From assembly GCF_023208015.1 (NCBI RefSeq), contig NZ_CP051627.1, positions 4,136,422-4,200,421 of the forward strand: DNA of 64,000 nt, written 5' to 3'. Under the pieces are notes generated by a model. That model saw only the letters and a list, made by a program, of their open reading frames with translations, ran no database searches and had not been told where the DNA came from. The position numbers and the translations under genes are program-made. Source of the DNA: Thermobifida alba. GTDB taxonomy: Bacteria > Actinomycetota > Actinomycetes > Streptosporangiales > Streptosporangiaceae. Below are positions 25,825-33,926 of the stretch, one piece after another. The first letter of the stretch is position 1, and each line of letters opens with the position of its first letter.

Positions 25825-27180
25825 ATGACTCAACAGGGAATCCGTCAGTTCACGCTGCCCGACGTGGGCGAGGGCCTGACCGAGGCCGAGATCCTGTCGT
25901 GGAACGTGCAACCGGGTGACGAGGTCAAGGTCAACCAGGTCATCTGCGAGATCGAGACGGCCAAGGCCGTGGTGGAGCTGCCCAGCCCGTTCGCGGGCCG
26001 GGTGAGCGACCTGCTGGTGGAGGCCGGAACCACGGTGGCGGTGGGCACTCCGATCATCGCGGTGGACACCGGCGGCACGGACGGGGCTCCCCGGACGGCC
26101 CAGTCCCGGACCACCGCACCAGCCCCCGACCAGCCGGCGGAGGAGAAGCGCGAACCGGTGCTCGTCGGCTACGGGGTGAAGAGCGGGGCCACCCGGCGCC
26201 GCCCCCGCCGCGGCACCGGACCGGCCGCGGTACCCCGCCCGGCCACGCCGGAACGGGACACGGCCCGGAGGGTGGTGCTGGCCAAGCCTCCCGTGCGCAA
26301 GCTCGCCAAGGACCTCGGCGTGGACCTGCGCGCCGTGACCCCCAGCGGACCGAACGGGACCGTCACCCGTGAGGACGTGCGGCGCCACGCGGAGCAGGTC
26401 CAGTCGCACGCCCCGGCCCCCCGCGCCCCCGAGCCGGCGGCCGCCGAACCGGCGCCGGCCGCCGCCGACCGCACCGCGCGGGAGGAGCGCATCCCGATCA
26501 GGGGTGTGCTGAAGCACATGGCGACGGCGATGGTCGACAGCGCCTTCACCGCCCCGCACGTGAGCGAGTTCCTCCAGGTGGACGTCACCAGGACGGTGAA
26601 GGCCGTGCGACGGCTGCGGCAGCGGCCGGAGTTCGCCGACGTGAAGGTCTCCCCGCTGCTGCTGGTGGCCCGGGCGCTGCTCATGGCGGTACGCCGCCAC
26701 CCGCGGATCAACGCCTCCTGGGACGAGGCGAACCAGGAGATCGTCGTCAAGCACTACGTGAACCTGGGGATCGCGGCGGCCACGGAACGCGGCCTGGTGG
26801 TGCCCAACATCAAGGACGCCGACCGGCTGCCGCTGCCGGAACTGGCCCGGGCCCTGAACGGCCTCACCGAGACGGCGCGGGCCGGGCGCACCCCGCCGGC
26901 GGACCTGACCGGAGGCACCATCACCATCACCAACATCGGCGTCTTCGGCGTCGACGGGGGGACCCCGATCCTCAACCCCGGGGAGGCCGCGATCCTGGCG
27001 TTCGGCCAGATCCGCGACATGCCGTGGGTGCACAAGGGCAAGATCAGGATCCGCAAGGTGACGACGCTGTCGCTCTCCTTCGACCACCGCCTGATCGACG
27101 GAGAACTGGGCTCGAAGGTGCTGCGCGACGTCGGCGCGGTGCTGGAGAACCCCGAGGAGATGGCCCTGGCCTGGGGCTGA
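25825..27180 (+). CDS. dihydrolipoamide acyltransferase (E2)
   Basis: Core acyltransferase of 451 residues. It has one N-terminal lipoyl domain with the lipoylated lysine at about residue 47 (CEIETAKAVVELPSP), a basic and Pro/Ala linker, a peripheral-subunit-binding domain (KPPVRKLAKDLGVDLRAVTP), a second Ala/Pro linker, and a catalytic domain ending in LSLSFDHRLIDGE with the active-site His and Asp. It follows E1beta by 10 bp. E3 (lipoamide dehydrogenase) must be supplied from elsewhere. Pyruvate versus branched-chain specificity cannot be settled by eye. Confidence 0.94.
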   Translation: MTQQGIRQFTLPDVGEGLTEAEILSWNVQPGDEVKVNQVICEIETAKAVVELPSPFAGRVSDLLVEAGTTVAVGTPIIAVDTGGTDGAPRTAQSRTTAPAPDQPAEEKREPVLVGYGVKSGATRRRPRRGTGPAAVPRPATPERDTARRVVLAKPPVRKLAKDLGVDLRAVTPSGPNGTVTREDVRRHAEQVQSHAPAPRAPEPAAAEPAPAAADRTAREERIPIRGVLKHMATAMVDSAFTAPHVSEFLQVDVTRTVKAVRRLRQRPEFADVKVSPLLLVARALLMAVRRHPRINASWDEANQEIVVKHYVNLGIAAATERGLVVPNIKDADRLPLPELARALNGLTETARAGRTPPADLTGGTITITNIGVFGVDGGTPILNPGEAAILAFGQIRDMPWVHKGKIRIRKVTTLSLSFDHRLIDGELGSKVLRDVGAVLENPEEMALAWG

Positions 27181-27201
27181 CCGGGCACGGCCGAGGAGTC
27201 G

Positions 27202-27242
27202 CCGGCCCCCGGGCGCGGGCATGCGCCCGCCCCGGGGGCCGG
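27202..27242. terminator. hairpin terminator after the E2 gene
   Basis: A 12-bp outer stem (27202-27213 with 27231-27242) and a 6-bp inner stem (27215-27220 with 27225-27230) form one long GC hairpin between convergent genes. Confidence 0.75.
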
Positions 27243-27271
27243 TGCCCTCCCGGGGCCGCGGTGAGGGCGGG

Positions 27272-27505
27272 TCAGGAGGGGGGATTCTCAGCGGTCCCCT
27301 CGGACTGCCGGGTGTCCTCCTCGGAGCGCTGGGCGTCGAGGGCCACGCGGATGGCGTTCTCGGCGGCGTCGATCGCGGCGCGGGCGGTGATGGCATGGGT
27401 GTGCGCGCGGTCCAGATTCCCGAGCGCGATGCAGTCGAACGACACCCGGGCGTCGTGGATGGCCTGCTCCAGTTGGCGTGCGGCTTCTTCGAGGCCGACG
27501 TGCAT
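27272..27505 (-). CDS. small helical hypothetical protein
   Basis: 77 residues, mostly predicted helix: LEEAARQLEQAIHDARVSFD, then HTHAITARAAIDAAENAIRV, with an acidic polar tail. It resembles short actinomycete proteins with helical-hairpin character, but I do not recognise a family. GGGGGG lies five bases before the ATG at 27505, a good ribosome-binding site, and third-position GC is high, so it is probably real. It is divergent from the exonuclease gene. Confidence 0.65.
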   Translation of the reverse strand: MHVGLEEAARQLEQAIHDARVSFDCIALGNLDRAHTHAITARAAIDAAENAIRVALDAQRSEEDTRQSEGTAENPPS

Positions 27506-27634
27506 GGTTTCCCCCCGAGAACGGTCTCCTGGTGTGCCCGGGAGTATCCCCGGGGCGCCCGACGGTATTCACCCTGCCCCATTCGACCCGGTGAACAGGA
27601 GTTTTCTGTCACCGTCGCCCAGTAGAGTCGCGGC

Positions 27635-28387
27635 ATGACGGACAACAGCCCGACCTCTCCCGGTTGGCACCTGCGCCCCCTGGCTGCCTTCGACCTGGAG
27701 ACGACCGGGATCGACCTCGAACGCGACCGTGTCGTGACCGCCGCGGTCATCGAGACGGTCGCCGACGACTCCCTCAGCACCCGGCGGACCTGGCTGGTCG
27801 ACCCCGGAACCGAGATCCCCGCCGCGGCGTCCGCGATCCACGGCATCAGCACGGAGAAGGCCGCCGCCGAGGGGCGGCCCGCCGCCGCCGCGGTGGCGGA
27901 GATCACCGACACCCTGGAACGCATCCTGGTCGCGGGAATCCCGCTGGTCATCATGAACGCCCCCTTCGACCTCACCATCCTCGACCGCGAGTGCCGCCGC
28001 CACGGAGTCGTCCCGCTGTCGGAACGGGTCGACGCGGTGGCCCCGGTCATCGACCCGCTGATCCTGGACCGGCACATCGACCGCTACCGCCGGGGCAAAC
28101 GCAACCTGGAGGCGCTGTGCACCCACTACCGGGTGCGCCACGGCGGGGCCCACGAAGCGGGCGCGGACGCGGCGGCGGCCGCGGCGGTGGCCCGCGGCAT
28201 CGGCCGCTCCGCCGCGCGACTGGCCGCCCTGTCCCCCCAGGAGCTGCACGAACTCCAGGTGCGCGCGGCGGCCGACCAGGCCGCGTCCTTCGAGGAGTTC
28301 CTGCGGCGCAAGGGGCGGACCGACGCGCGGATCAGCCGGTCCTGGCCGCTGATCCCGCTGGAGGAGGCGTCGGCGGACCCGGTGTGA
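27635..28387 (+). CDS. DEDDh 3'-5' exonuclease (DnaQ/PolC-epsilon family)
   Basis: Exonuclease-domain protein of 250 residues: Exo I LAAFDLETTGIDLERD, Exo II VIMNAPFDLTILDREC, and Exo III HEAGADAAAAAAVARG with the catalytic histidine and aspartate. The C-terminal 60 residues are an unassigned charged extension. In actinomycetes such stand-alone DnaQ-like proteins are annotated as 3'-5' exonucleases in repair or RNA turnover. TAGAGT at 27623-27628 is a -10-like box exactly six bases before the ATG and there is no ribosome-binding site, so the message may be leaderless. Confidence 0.88.
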   Translation: MTDNSPTSPGWHLRPLAAFDLETTGIDLERDRVVTAAVIETVADDSLSTRRTWLVDPGTEIPAAASAIHGISTEKAAAEGRPAAAAVAEITDTLERILVAGIPLVIMNAPFDLTILDRECRRHGVVPLSERVDAVAPVIDPLILDRHIDRYRRGKRNLEALCTHYRVRHGGAHEAGADAAAAAAVARGIGRSAARLAALSPQELHELQVRAAADQAASFEEFLRRKGRTDARISRSWPLIPLEEASADPV

Positions 28388-28462
28388 GCAGGAACGATTC
28401 GGAGCGGGACGCATGAACGGCGGACGGCCGGGGAAGTCGGGAGAGGCACAATTTCCTGCTCC

Positions 28463-30313
28463 GTGCTCTCACCGAAGGAGGCGGCGCACCCGCGCCGGTT
28501 CGTCGTGGTTCGATCAAATGACCAATCATCCGACAACGCGGCCGCCCCGGTCGAGAACCGGGCCCTGCTGTGGGAACCGCCTCTGGTCGCCGAGGCCGAA
28601 CGGGCCCCGCGGACGGACAGGGTCGTCTTCGTCGCGGCCGCGACCATCACCGTGGCCTTCGTGCTGTGGGGAGCGATTTCCGACGAGTCGCTGGCCGGGG
28701 TCGCCGGAAGCCTGCTGGCCGGTCTGATGCGCTACGGCGGCTGGGTGTTCGTGCTCACCGCCTCGGTGTTCGTGGTGTTCGCGCTGTGGCTGGCCTTCAG
28801 CAGATACGGCCGTATCACCCTGGGCCGGGAGGGAGAACCGCCCCAGTACACGACGGTGTCGTGGATCGCGATGATGTTCGCCACCGGCATGGGCATCGGG
28901 CTGATGTTCTACGGTGTGGCCGAACCGCTGGCCCACTACGTCGACCCGCCGCCGGGCACCGAGGGGGGCGGCGAGTCGCAGCGCGCGCTGACCGCGATGG
29001 CCACCACGCTGTTCCACTGGTCGCTGCACCCGTGGGGGATCTACGCGGTGGTCGGCATGGCCATCGCCTACACCACCTTCCGCCACGGCCGCAGCCAACT
29101 GATCAGCGCGGCGTTCATCCCGCTGATCGGGGAGCGGGCCGCGAGCGGGCCGCTCGGCAGGACCATCGACGTGATCGCCATCCTCGCCACCCTGTTCGGG
29201 TCGGCGTGCTCGCTGGGACTGGGCGCGCTGCAGATCGGGGGCGGCCTGCAGAGCCTGGGCTGGACGGAGGAGACGACGATCGGCCTGCTCCTCCTGATCA
29301 TCGCGATCATCATGGCCTGCTACCTGGCCTCCGCGGTGTCGGGGATCTCCCGGGGCATCAAGTGGCTGTCCAACACCAACATGGTCATGGCCGTGGTGCT
29401 GCTGCTCTTCGTCCTGGTCGCCGGGCCCACCGTGTACATCCTGGACCTGGTCCCGAGCGTGCTGGCCACCTACTTCCAGGACTTCTTCCAGATGGCGGGG
29501 CGCACCGACGCGGTCGGCGGCGCCACCGCCGAGTGGCTGTCGACGTGGACGGTGTTCTACTGGGCCTGGTGGATCTCCTGGGCTCCGTTCGTGGGACTGT
29601 TCATCGCCAAGATCAGCCGGGGACGCACCATCCGGGAGTTCGTGGCGGGCGTCATCCTGGTGCCGAGCGCGGTCAGCCTGATCTGGTTCTCCGTCTTCGG
29701 CGGCGCCGCGATCCACCTCCAGTCGTCGGGGATCGACCTGGCCGCCTCGGGGGCGATCGAGGAGCAGTTCTACGGGATGCTGGGCTACTTCCCGTGGAGT
29801 ACGGCGGTGAGCGTGCTGGTCGCCGTGCTGGTCGCGATCTTCTTCATCACCGGGGCCGACTCGGCGTCGATCGTGATGGGCACCCTCACCCAACGCGGTG
29901 TGGACAAACCGCAGCTGCCCATGACGGTGCTGTGGGGGCTGCTGATCGCCGCGGTCGCCGCGATCATGCTGCTCGTCGGCGAGGGGGGCAGCACAGCCAT
30001 CGACGGACTGCAGAACATCACCATCCTGGGGTCCGCGCCGTGGCTGATCGTGATGCTCCTGTTGTGCGTGGCGCTGTTGAAGGGGCTGCGCCGCGACCCC
30101 ACCGCGATGCGCGCCCGCAAGGCCCAGGAGCTGATGAACGAGGCGGTCATCACCGGTGCGCGCACCTACGAGGGGGAGTTCCAGCTCTCGGTGGCCCCGG
30201 CCCAGCAGCCGGTCCTGTCCCCACGGGAGGAGGGGAGGGAAATCCGGCCGGACCGCCCGCATGACACGGACACCGGGGGTAGTGGACGGCGGAGTGAACC
30301 ACCCCCGACGTGA
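28463..30313 (+). CDS. BCCT family betaine/carnitine/choline transporter
   Basis: Secondary transporter of about 616 residues with 12 predicted membrane helices. The family hallmarks are MMFATGMGIGLMFYGVAEPL, HWSLHPWGIYAVVGMAIAY and VFYWAWWISWAPFVGLFIAK followed by ISRGRTIREFVAG. The aromatic Trp cage of the substrate site is within these helices. Uptake of choline or glycine betaine would serve osmoprotection and feed the betaine genes at the left end, though they are 25 kb apart. The start is uncertain: GTG 28463 or GTG 28505; a GGAGG at about 28477-28481 serves neither well. Confidence 0.92.
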   Translation: MLSPKEAAHPRRFVVVRSNDQSSDNAAAPVENRALLWEPPLVAEAERAPRTDRVVFVAAATITVAFVLWGAISDESLAGVAGSLLAGLMRYGGWVFVLTASVFVVFALWLAFSRYGRITLGREGEPPQYTTVSWIAMMFATGMGIGLMFYGVAEPLAHYVDPPPGTEGGGESQRALTAMATTLFHWSLHPWGIYAVVGMAIAYTTFRHGRSQLISAAFIPLIGERAASGPLGRTIDVIAILATLFGSACSLGLGALQIGGGLQSLGWTEETTIGLLLLIIAIIMACYLASAVSGISRGIKWLSNTNMVMAVVLLLFVLVAGPTVYILDLVPSVLATYFQDFFQMAGRTDAVGGATAEWLSTWTVFYWAWWISWAPFVGLFIAKISRGRTIREFVAGVILVPSAVSLIWFSVFGGAAIHLQSSGIDLAASGAIEEQFYGMLGYFPWSTAVSVLVAVLVAIFFITGADSASIVMGTLTQRGVDKPQLPMTVLWGLLIAAVAAIMLLVGEGGSTAIDGLQNITILGSAPWLIVMLLLCVALLKGLRRDPTAMRARKAQELMNEAVITGARTYEGEFQLSVAPAQQPVLSPREEGREIRPDRPHDTDTGGSGRRSEPPPT

Positions 30314-30331
30314 CGACTCCCGGAGGGCGCG

Positions 30332-30484
30332 ATGCTGAAGCTCATCCTGGTGCTGCTGGCCGTCTGGCTGGTGCTGTCCATCCTCGGCCTGGTCATCGAA
30401 GGACTGTTCTGGCTGTTCGTCATCGGAGCCGTGCTGTTCGCGGCGACCGCGGTCTGGGGGTGGATCCAGAACCGGACCCGGTGA
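30332..30484 (+). CDS. 50-residue membrane peptide
   Basis: The ATG follows GGAGGGCGCG and the frame encodes a hydrophobic protein: LILVLLAVWLVLSILGLVIE and LFWLFVIGAVLFAATAVWGW, ending IQNRTR. It has two membrane segments and a basic C-terminus. Similar short peptides are common in actinomycetes and have no known role. It lies 18 bp after the BCCT stop and may be co-transcribed with it. Confidence 0.75.
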   Translation: MLKLILVLLAVWLVLSILGLVIEGLFWLFVIGAVLFAATAVWGWIQNRTR

Positions 30485-30526
30485 GGCGCGGGGTGCGGGG
30501 CCGGGCCGGTCCCGCACCCCGCCTCC

Positions 30527-31258
30527 TCAGCCGACCCGGACGAGCCGGCGCAGCGCGAGGCGCTCCAGCAGCGTCCACGCTGTGGACGCCGCCAGGTAGA
30601 TCCCGGCCGCCAGCGGGGCGAACACGGCGACCAGCACTGTCGTGAACGGCAGGTAGGTGAGGAGGCCCGGGGCGGGGGCCTGCGGTCCGCCGGACGCCTG
30701 CTGGACGAGGGCGGGCAGGGTCAGCCAGCGCCGGGTGGCCCAGGCGAGGGCCGCGAGCAGGGCGAGCAGCACCAGGAAGACCGGGACGGAGCCGGCGGCC
30801 CCGCCCGCGACCGCCTGCGGCAGGGTTGTCCCCAGCGGAGCCCCCGCCAGCGGGAGGGCGAGCAGGGCGTTGGCGGCGCCGTCGATCTCCGGGATCGTGA
30901 ACAGGCCGTAGAGCACGGTGAACACCGGAGCCTGGGCGAGCGCGGGCAGACAGCCGGCGAAGGGCGAGGTGCCCTCCCGGGCGTAGAGTTCCCGGGTCTC
31001 GGCCACCAGGCGCTCCGGATCACGGCCGTGCCGTTCCCGGAGGGCGGCCAGTCGGGGGGCCAGCCGGGCGCGGGTCTTCTCCCCGCGGACCTGGAGGTAG
31101 CTGAGGGGAAGCAGGAGCAGGCGGACGCCGAGGGTGAGGCAGGCGACCGCCGCCGCGGCCGACGCCGTGCCGAGGAACGGGGCCAGTGCGTCGCTCACGG
31201 TCATGGTCAGGGTGTGGGCGGCGGCGAGCACCGCCGTGAACGGACCGAACACGGTCAT
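30527..31258 (-). CDS. YidC/Oxa1-type membrane insertase paralogue
   Basis: 243 residues with the Oxa1 core: LTLGVRLLLLPLSYLQVRGE with the groove arginine, a cytoplasmic helical hairpin (RLAPRLAALRERHGRDPERL), YAREGTSPFAGCLPALAQAP and VFTVLYGLFTIPEI, then further helices. It is smaller than the main YidC (usually beside rnpA) and lacks a large periplasmic domain, so it is an accessory insertase. The ATG at 31258 follows GAAAGG. It lies downstream of a DUF6412 gene on the same strand, a pairing seen in Streptomyces. Confidence 0.9.
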   Translation of the reverse strand: MTVFGPFTAVLAAAHTLTMTVSDALAPFLGTASAAAAVACLTLGVRLLLLPLSYLQVRGEKTRARLAPRLAALRERHGRDPERLVAETRELYAREGTSPFAGCLPALAQAPVFTVLYGLFTIPEIDGAANALLALPLAGAPLGTTLPQAVAGGAAGSVPVFLVLLALLAALAWATRRWLTLPALVQQASGGPQAPAPGLLTYLPFTTVLVAVFAPLAAGIYLAASTAWTLLERLALRRLVRVG

Positions 31259-31358
31259 GGGGCCTTTCGTCACGGGAACGGGTGATCGGCGAAAGGCCGC
31301 GCAGGGCAGGGGGAGCCGCCCCGTCCGTGAGGACGGGGGACGGCGCGGGCCCGTGCGG

Positions 31359-31646
31359 TTACGCGGCCGGGACGGCCGCGCCGGGAGCCCGTGGTCGGGG
31401 TTTGCCGGGCACGTTGGGGGCCACGGAGACGACGACGCCGATGCGCTGGTGTCGTCGGCGCAGCGCGCCGGCCCGGGCGTGGGGTTCGGTCTCGGGCGCC
31501 GTGCGGAGGCGGTGGCCGGCGACGGCGAGCCACAGCAGGGTCGCACCGACGGCCAGCGCCGCCAGCACGGTGAGCGGCCCCAGGCTCAGCGGGGCGCCGT
31601 CCACCACGAACAGGAGGGCTTCGGCGAGGAAGAGAACGAACGCCAC
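31359..31646 (-). CDS. DUF6412-like small membrane protein
   Basis: 95 residues with two N-terminal hydrophobic segments (VLFLAEALLFVVDGAPL, TVLAALAVGATLLWLAVAG) and a basic, proline-rich cytoplasmic tail. It matches the small proteins found next to YidC paralogues in actinomycetes. The GTG at 31646 follows AGGAGG. Function unknown; by position it may assist the insertase. Confidence 0.75.
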   Translation of the reverse strand: MAFVLFLAEALLFVVDGAPLSLGPLTVLAALAVGATLLWLAVAGHRLRTAPETEPHARAGALRRRHQRIGVVVSVAPNVPGKPRPRAPGAAVPAA

Positions 31647-31710
31647 GGCACCTCCTGTCCCGCTCCCGAACGGATCTGCTGTAACAGACGTGCGGGAAGG
31701 GGAGAAGGTT

Positions 31711-31740
31711 CCCGCGGCCGGGGCGTGCCCCGGCCGCGGG
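31711..31740. terminator. 13-bp hairpin downstream of the HemC-like gene
   Basis: Arms 31711-31723 and 31728-31740 pair perfectly around a 4-nt loop, directly after the HemC-like stop on the minus strand and before the DUF6412 gene. Confidence 0.75.
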
Positions 31741-31745
31741 GGCGC

Positions 31746-32711
31746 TCAGTGCGAGATGAGAGCGCCCACGCCGCGGCTGAGCAGGGCTGCGGCGACACGG
31801 GTGCCCAGGCGGGTCGGCCGGTTGGCGGCGTCCTGCTCGCACACGTCGACCAGGTGCCTGCCGTCGCGGGTGAAGACCATTCCGCGCAGGGAGAGCCTCC
31901 CGTCCGGCAGGGACCGGCAGTGACCGGCGACGGGACTGTCGTAGTGCGCGCGCAGACCGTGCTGCAGGGCGCGTTCCGCGGTGACGCGGGCCCGGGTGGC
32001 CGGGTCGTCGAGCGTGTAGAGCAGGTCGACGAGGGGGGCGTCGTCGATCCGGCAGGTCACCCCGATGGCCGCCGCCCCGATGGGCGGGCACATCGTCTCC
32101 AGGTCGAGGGTCTGCACGGCCCGCTCCTGCGGCGGGTGGGGGCGGGCGATCTCGGAGCGGGCCACGATCACCGCCTCGTACCCGTCCTGGGCGTCGAGGG
32201 CGTCGATCTGGCTGTCGGCGTCCCCGTGGGTGGTGTGGACGCGCAGGTCGGGACGGAGACGCAGCAGTTGCCCGCAGCGGTGGACGGAGGAGACGCCCAC
32301 ACCGGCTCCCGCGGGCAGTTCGGCGAGCGCCCGGTACGGGGAGCCGGCGCGGAAGACGACGACGTCGTGGACGTCCTCGCGGCGGAGGTAGGCGCCGAAG
32401 GTGATGCCCTCGGGGAGGGGGGAGTCGCCGGGGACCTCCTTCATCCAGTGCACGGCGAGGTCGATCTGGTGGGAGAGCAGGAGCCTGTCGAGTTCCCGTT
32501 TGGCGGCGGTACGACCGTGCGGTGAGGCGAATCCGCCGACGCGGCGCTCCGTGGGGGTCTCCACGGGGATGATCTCCACGGGAGTCTCGGGAAGGGTTTT
32601 GGCCAGCAGGTCGCGCACGTGGAGTGCGTGGACCCGGGCGGTGGGGGAGACGCGGGTACCGATCCGTAAACGTTGCTGTTCTACGAGAAGCACAACCTCC
32701 AAGATAAGCAT
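31746..32711 (-). CDS. divergent hydroxymethylbilane synthase-like protein
   Basis: About 321 residues with the porphobilinogen-deaminase fold: LRIGTRVSPTARVHALHVRD, IDLAVHWMKEVPGDSP, VGVSSVHRCGQLLRLRPDL, DALDAQDGYEAVIVARSEI and ERALQHGLRAHYDSP. The cofactor cysteine appears kept (Cys265 in VAGHCRSLPDG), but the catalytic Asp of HSMKDVP is Glu92, the SSLRR arginine pair is SSVHR, and RGNVGTR is replaced by THGDADSQ. These changes suggest altered or lost tetrapyrrole chemistry, so I do not call it hemC. No other haem gene is nearby. The start is uncertain: ATG 32711, or GTG seven codons in, crowded by TTGGAGG. Confidence 0.8.
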   Translation of the reverse strand: MLILEVVLLVEQQRLRIGTRVSPTARVHALHVRDLLAKTLPETPVEIIPVETPTERRVGGFASPHGRTAAKRELDRLLLSHQIDLAVHWMKEVPGDSPLPEGITFGAYLRREDVHDVVVFRAGSPYRALAELPAGAGVGVSSVHRCGQLLRLRPDLRVHTTHGDADSQIDALDAQDGYEAVIVARSEIARPHPPQERAVQTLDLETMCPPIGAAAIGVTCRIDDAPLVDLLYTLDDPATRARVTAERALQHGLRAHYDSPVAGHCRSLPDGRLSLRGMVFTRDGRHLVDVCEQDAANRPTRLGTRVAAALLSRGVGALISH

Positions 32712-32907
32712 GTTACGCGCATATCAACAGGAATTTAACAAGCTCGAAACATGAAAACTCGGCAATGATTCACCGTGTCCCGGCCCCCGCGGCGGTGTCC
32801 GGAGCGGAAAGGAGGACACGCCGTTCACGCGGCTTTTGTTTACACGGGGTGTGCGGGGGATGACCATTGGGGTGGGAATTGCGCTTCCAGGAGGTGGAGA
32901 GCCAGCC

Positions 32908-33264
32908 GTGCCGATCCGTCCGCACCATCTCGCCGCCATGTCCGCCACCCTCGCCTGGGCCGTGGGCGGCCTCGCCGCGCGCACGGGCGGACCGGTGACC
33001 GTCCGCTACGAGTCGGGCCGCCGGCAGGTGTGCGAGGCGGTGGTCGCCCACCGCCTGCTGCGGGACCAGGGCGGTGTCGTGGCGGTGGAGGCCGACGCGG
33101 ACACCGGCTACGCCCTCTACGCGGGAACGGCCTGGCATCCGACGCTGATCCTGCGTGCGGAGCGGGGCGGGGCCGAGTTCGACATTCCGGTCCGGGCCGG
33201 ATCGATCCGGATCGAGGATTCAGCGATCCATTCCTCGGGGCGAATCCGACCCGGCCGAGGGTGA
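32908..33264 (+). CDS. hypothetical protein
   Basis: 118 residues from GTG 32908 (GGAG about eight bases upstream); starts at 32836 or 32860 are possible. The translation looks like a compact domain, with LAAMSATLAWAVGGLAARTG, then PVTVRYESGRRQVCEAVVAH and DTGYALYAGTAWHPTLILRA. I do not recognise a family. The 5' flank (32690-32760) is AT-rich for this genome and includes the divergent start of the HemC-like gene, so promoters for both may lie there. Confidence 0.5.
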   Translation: MPIRPHHLAAMSATLAWAVGGLAARTGGPVTVRYESGRRQVCEAVVAHRLLRDQGGVVAVEADADTGYALYAGTAWHPTLILRAERGGAEFDIPVRAGSIRIEDSAIHSSGRIRPGRG

Positions 33265-33328
33265 CGGAGCGCTCTTTTCCCGTGCTCTTCCGTGACGCTC
33301 GGCGCGGTATTTTCCCTTTGCGGGGAAA

Positions 33329-33922
33329 TCATCCTCCGGCCATCCCGGCGAGTTTCTCCCACTGGGCCTCGTCGGCCAGAGCCGACCCCACCGCCACCGC
33401 TCGGGCGCCCGCCGTCAGGTAGTCCGCGGCGTCGTGCGCCGAGACCCCGCCGGTCGCCACCAGGTTGGCCTCCGGGAAGGGGCCGCGCATGGCGGCGAAC
33501 CAGCCGACGCCCAGCTGCGCGGCCGGAAACGCCTTCAGCCAGGTGACACCGTGGCGCAGCGCCTGCTGGATCTCGCCGGGGGTCGCCACTCCGGGCAGGT
33601 GCGGCAGGCCCGCCGCGAGCGAGGCGGCCAGGACCTCTCCGTCGAAGCCGGGGGCGACGGTGAACGCGGCCCCCGCCTCGACGGCCGCGGCCACCCGGGC
33701 GGGCGTGGTCACGGTCCCCGCGCCCACGACACGGCCGCGTCGGCGGCCGGCCGCCACCGCGGCACGCAGCGCGGGGACCGCGTCGGGGGACTGGATGGGC
33801 ACCTCCACCAGGCCGATGCCCAGGTCCCAGGCGCGGTTGGCCAGTTCCACGGTGGCGCGCTCGGACATGCCGCGCAGGATCGCCATGACCTGCTGACCGG
33901 CGAAGAGGTCGGTGAAGTCCAC
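33329..33922 (-). CDS. eda: KDPG/KHG aldolase
   Basis: Class I aldolase of 197 residues cleaving 2-keto-3-deoxy-6-phosphogluconate to pyruvate and glyceraldehyde-3-phosphate. Motifs are VMAILRGMS, GIGLVEVPIQSPDAVPALR with the active-site Glu, VVGAGTVTTPARV, and TWLKAFPAAQLGV with the Schiff-base lysine. The GTG at 33922 is only four bases after the kinase stop, so the two are co-translated. With the KDG kinase this makes the lower branch of uronate/pectin breakdown. Confidence 0.93.
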   Translation of the reverse strand: MDFTDLFAGQQVMAILRGMSERATVELANRAWDLGIGLVEVPIQSPDAVPALRAAVAAGRRRGRVVGAGTVTTPARVAAAVEAGAAFTVAPGFDGEVLAASLAAGLPHLPGVATPGEIQQALRHGVTWLKAFPAAQLGVGWFAAMRGPFPEANLVATGGVSAHDAADYLTAGARAVAVGSALADEAQWEKLAGMAGG

Positions 33923-33926
33923 GGGA

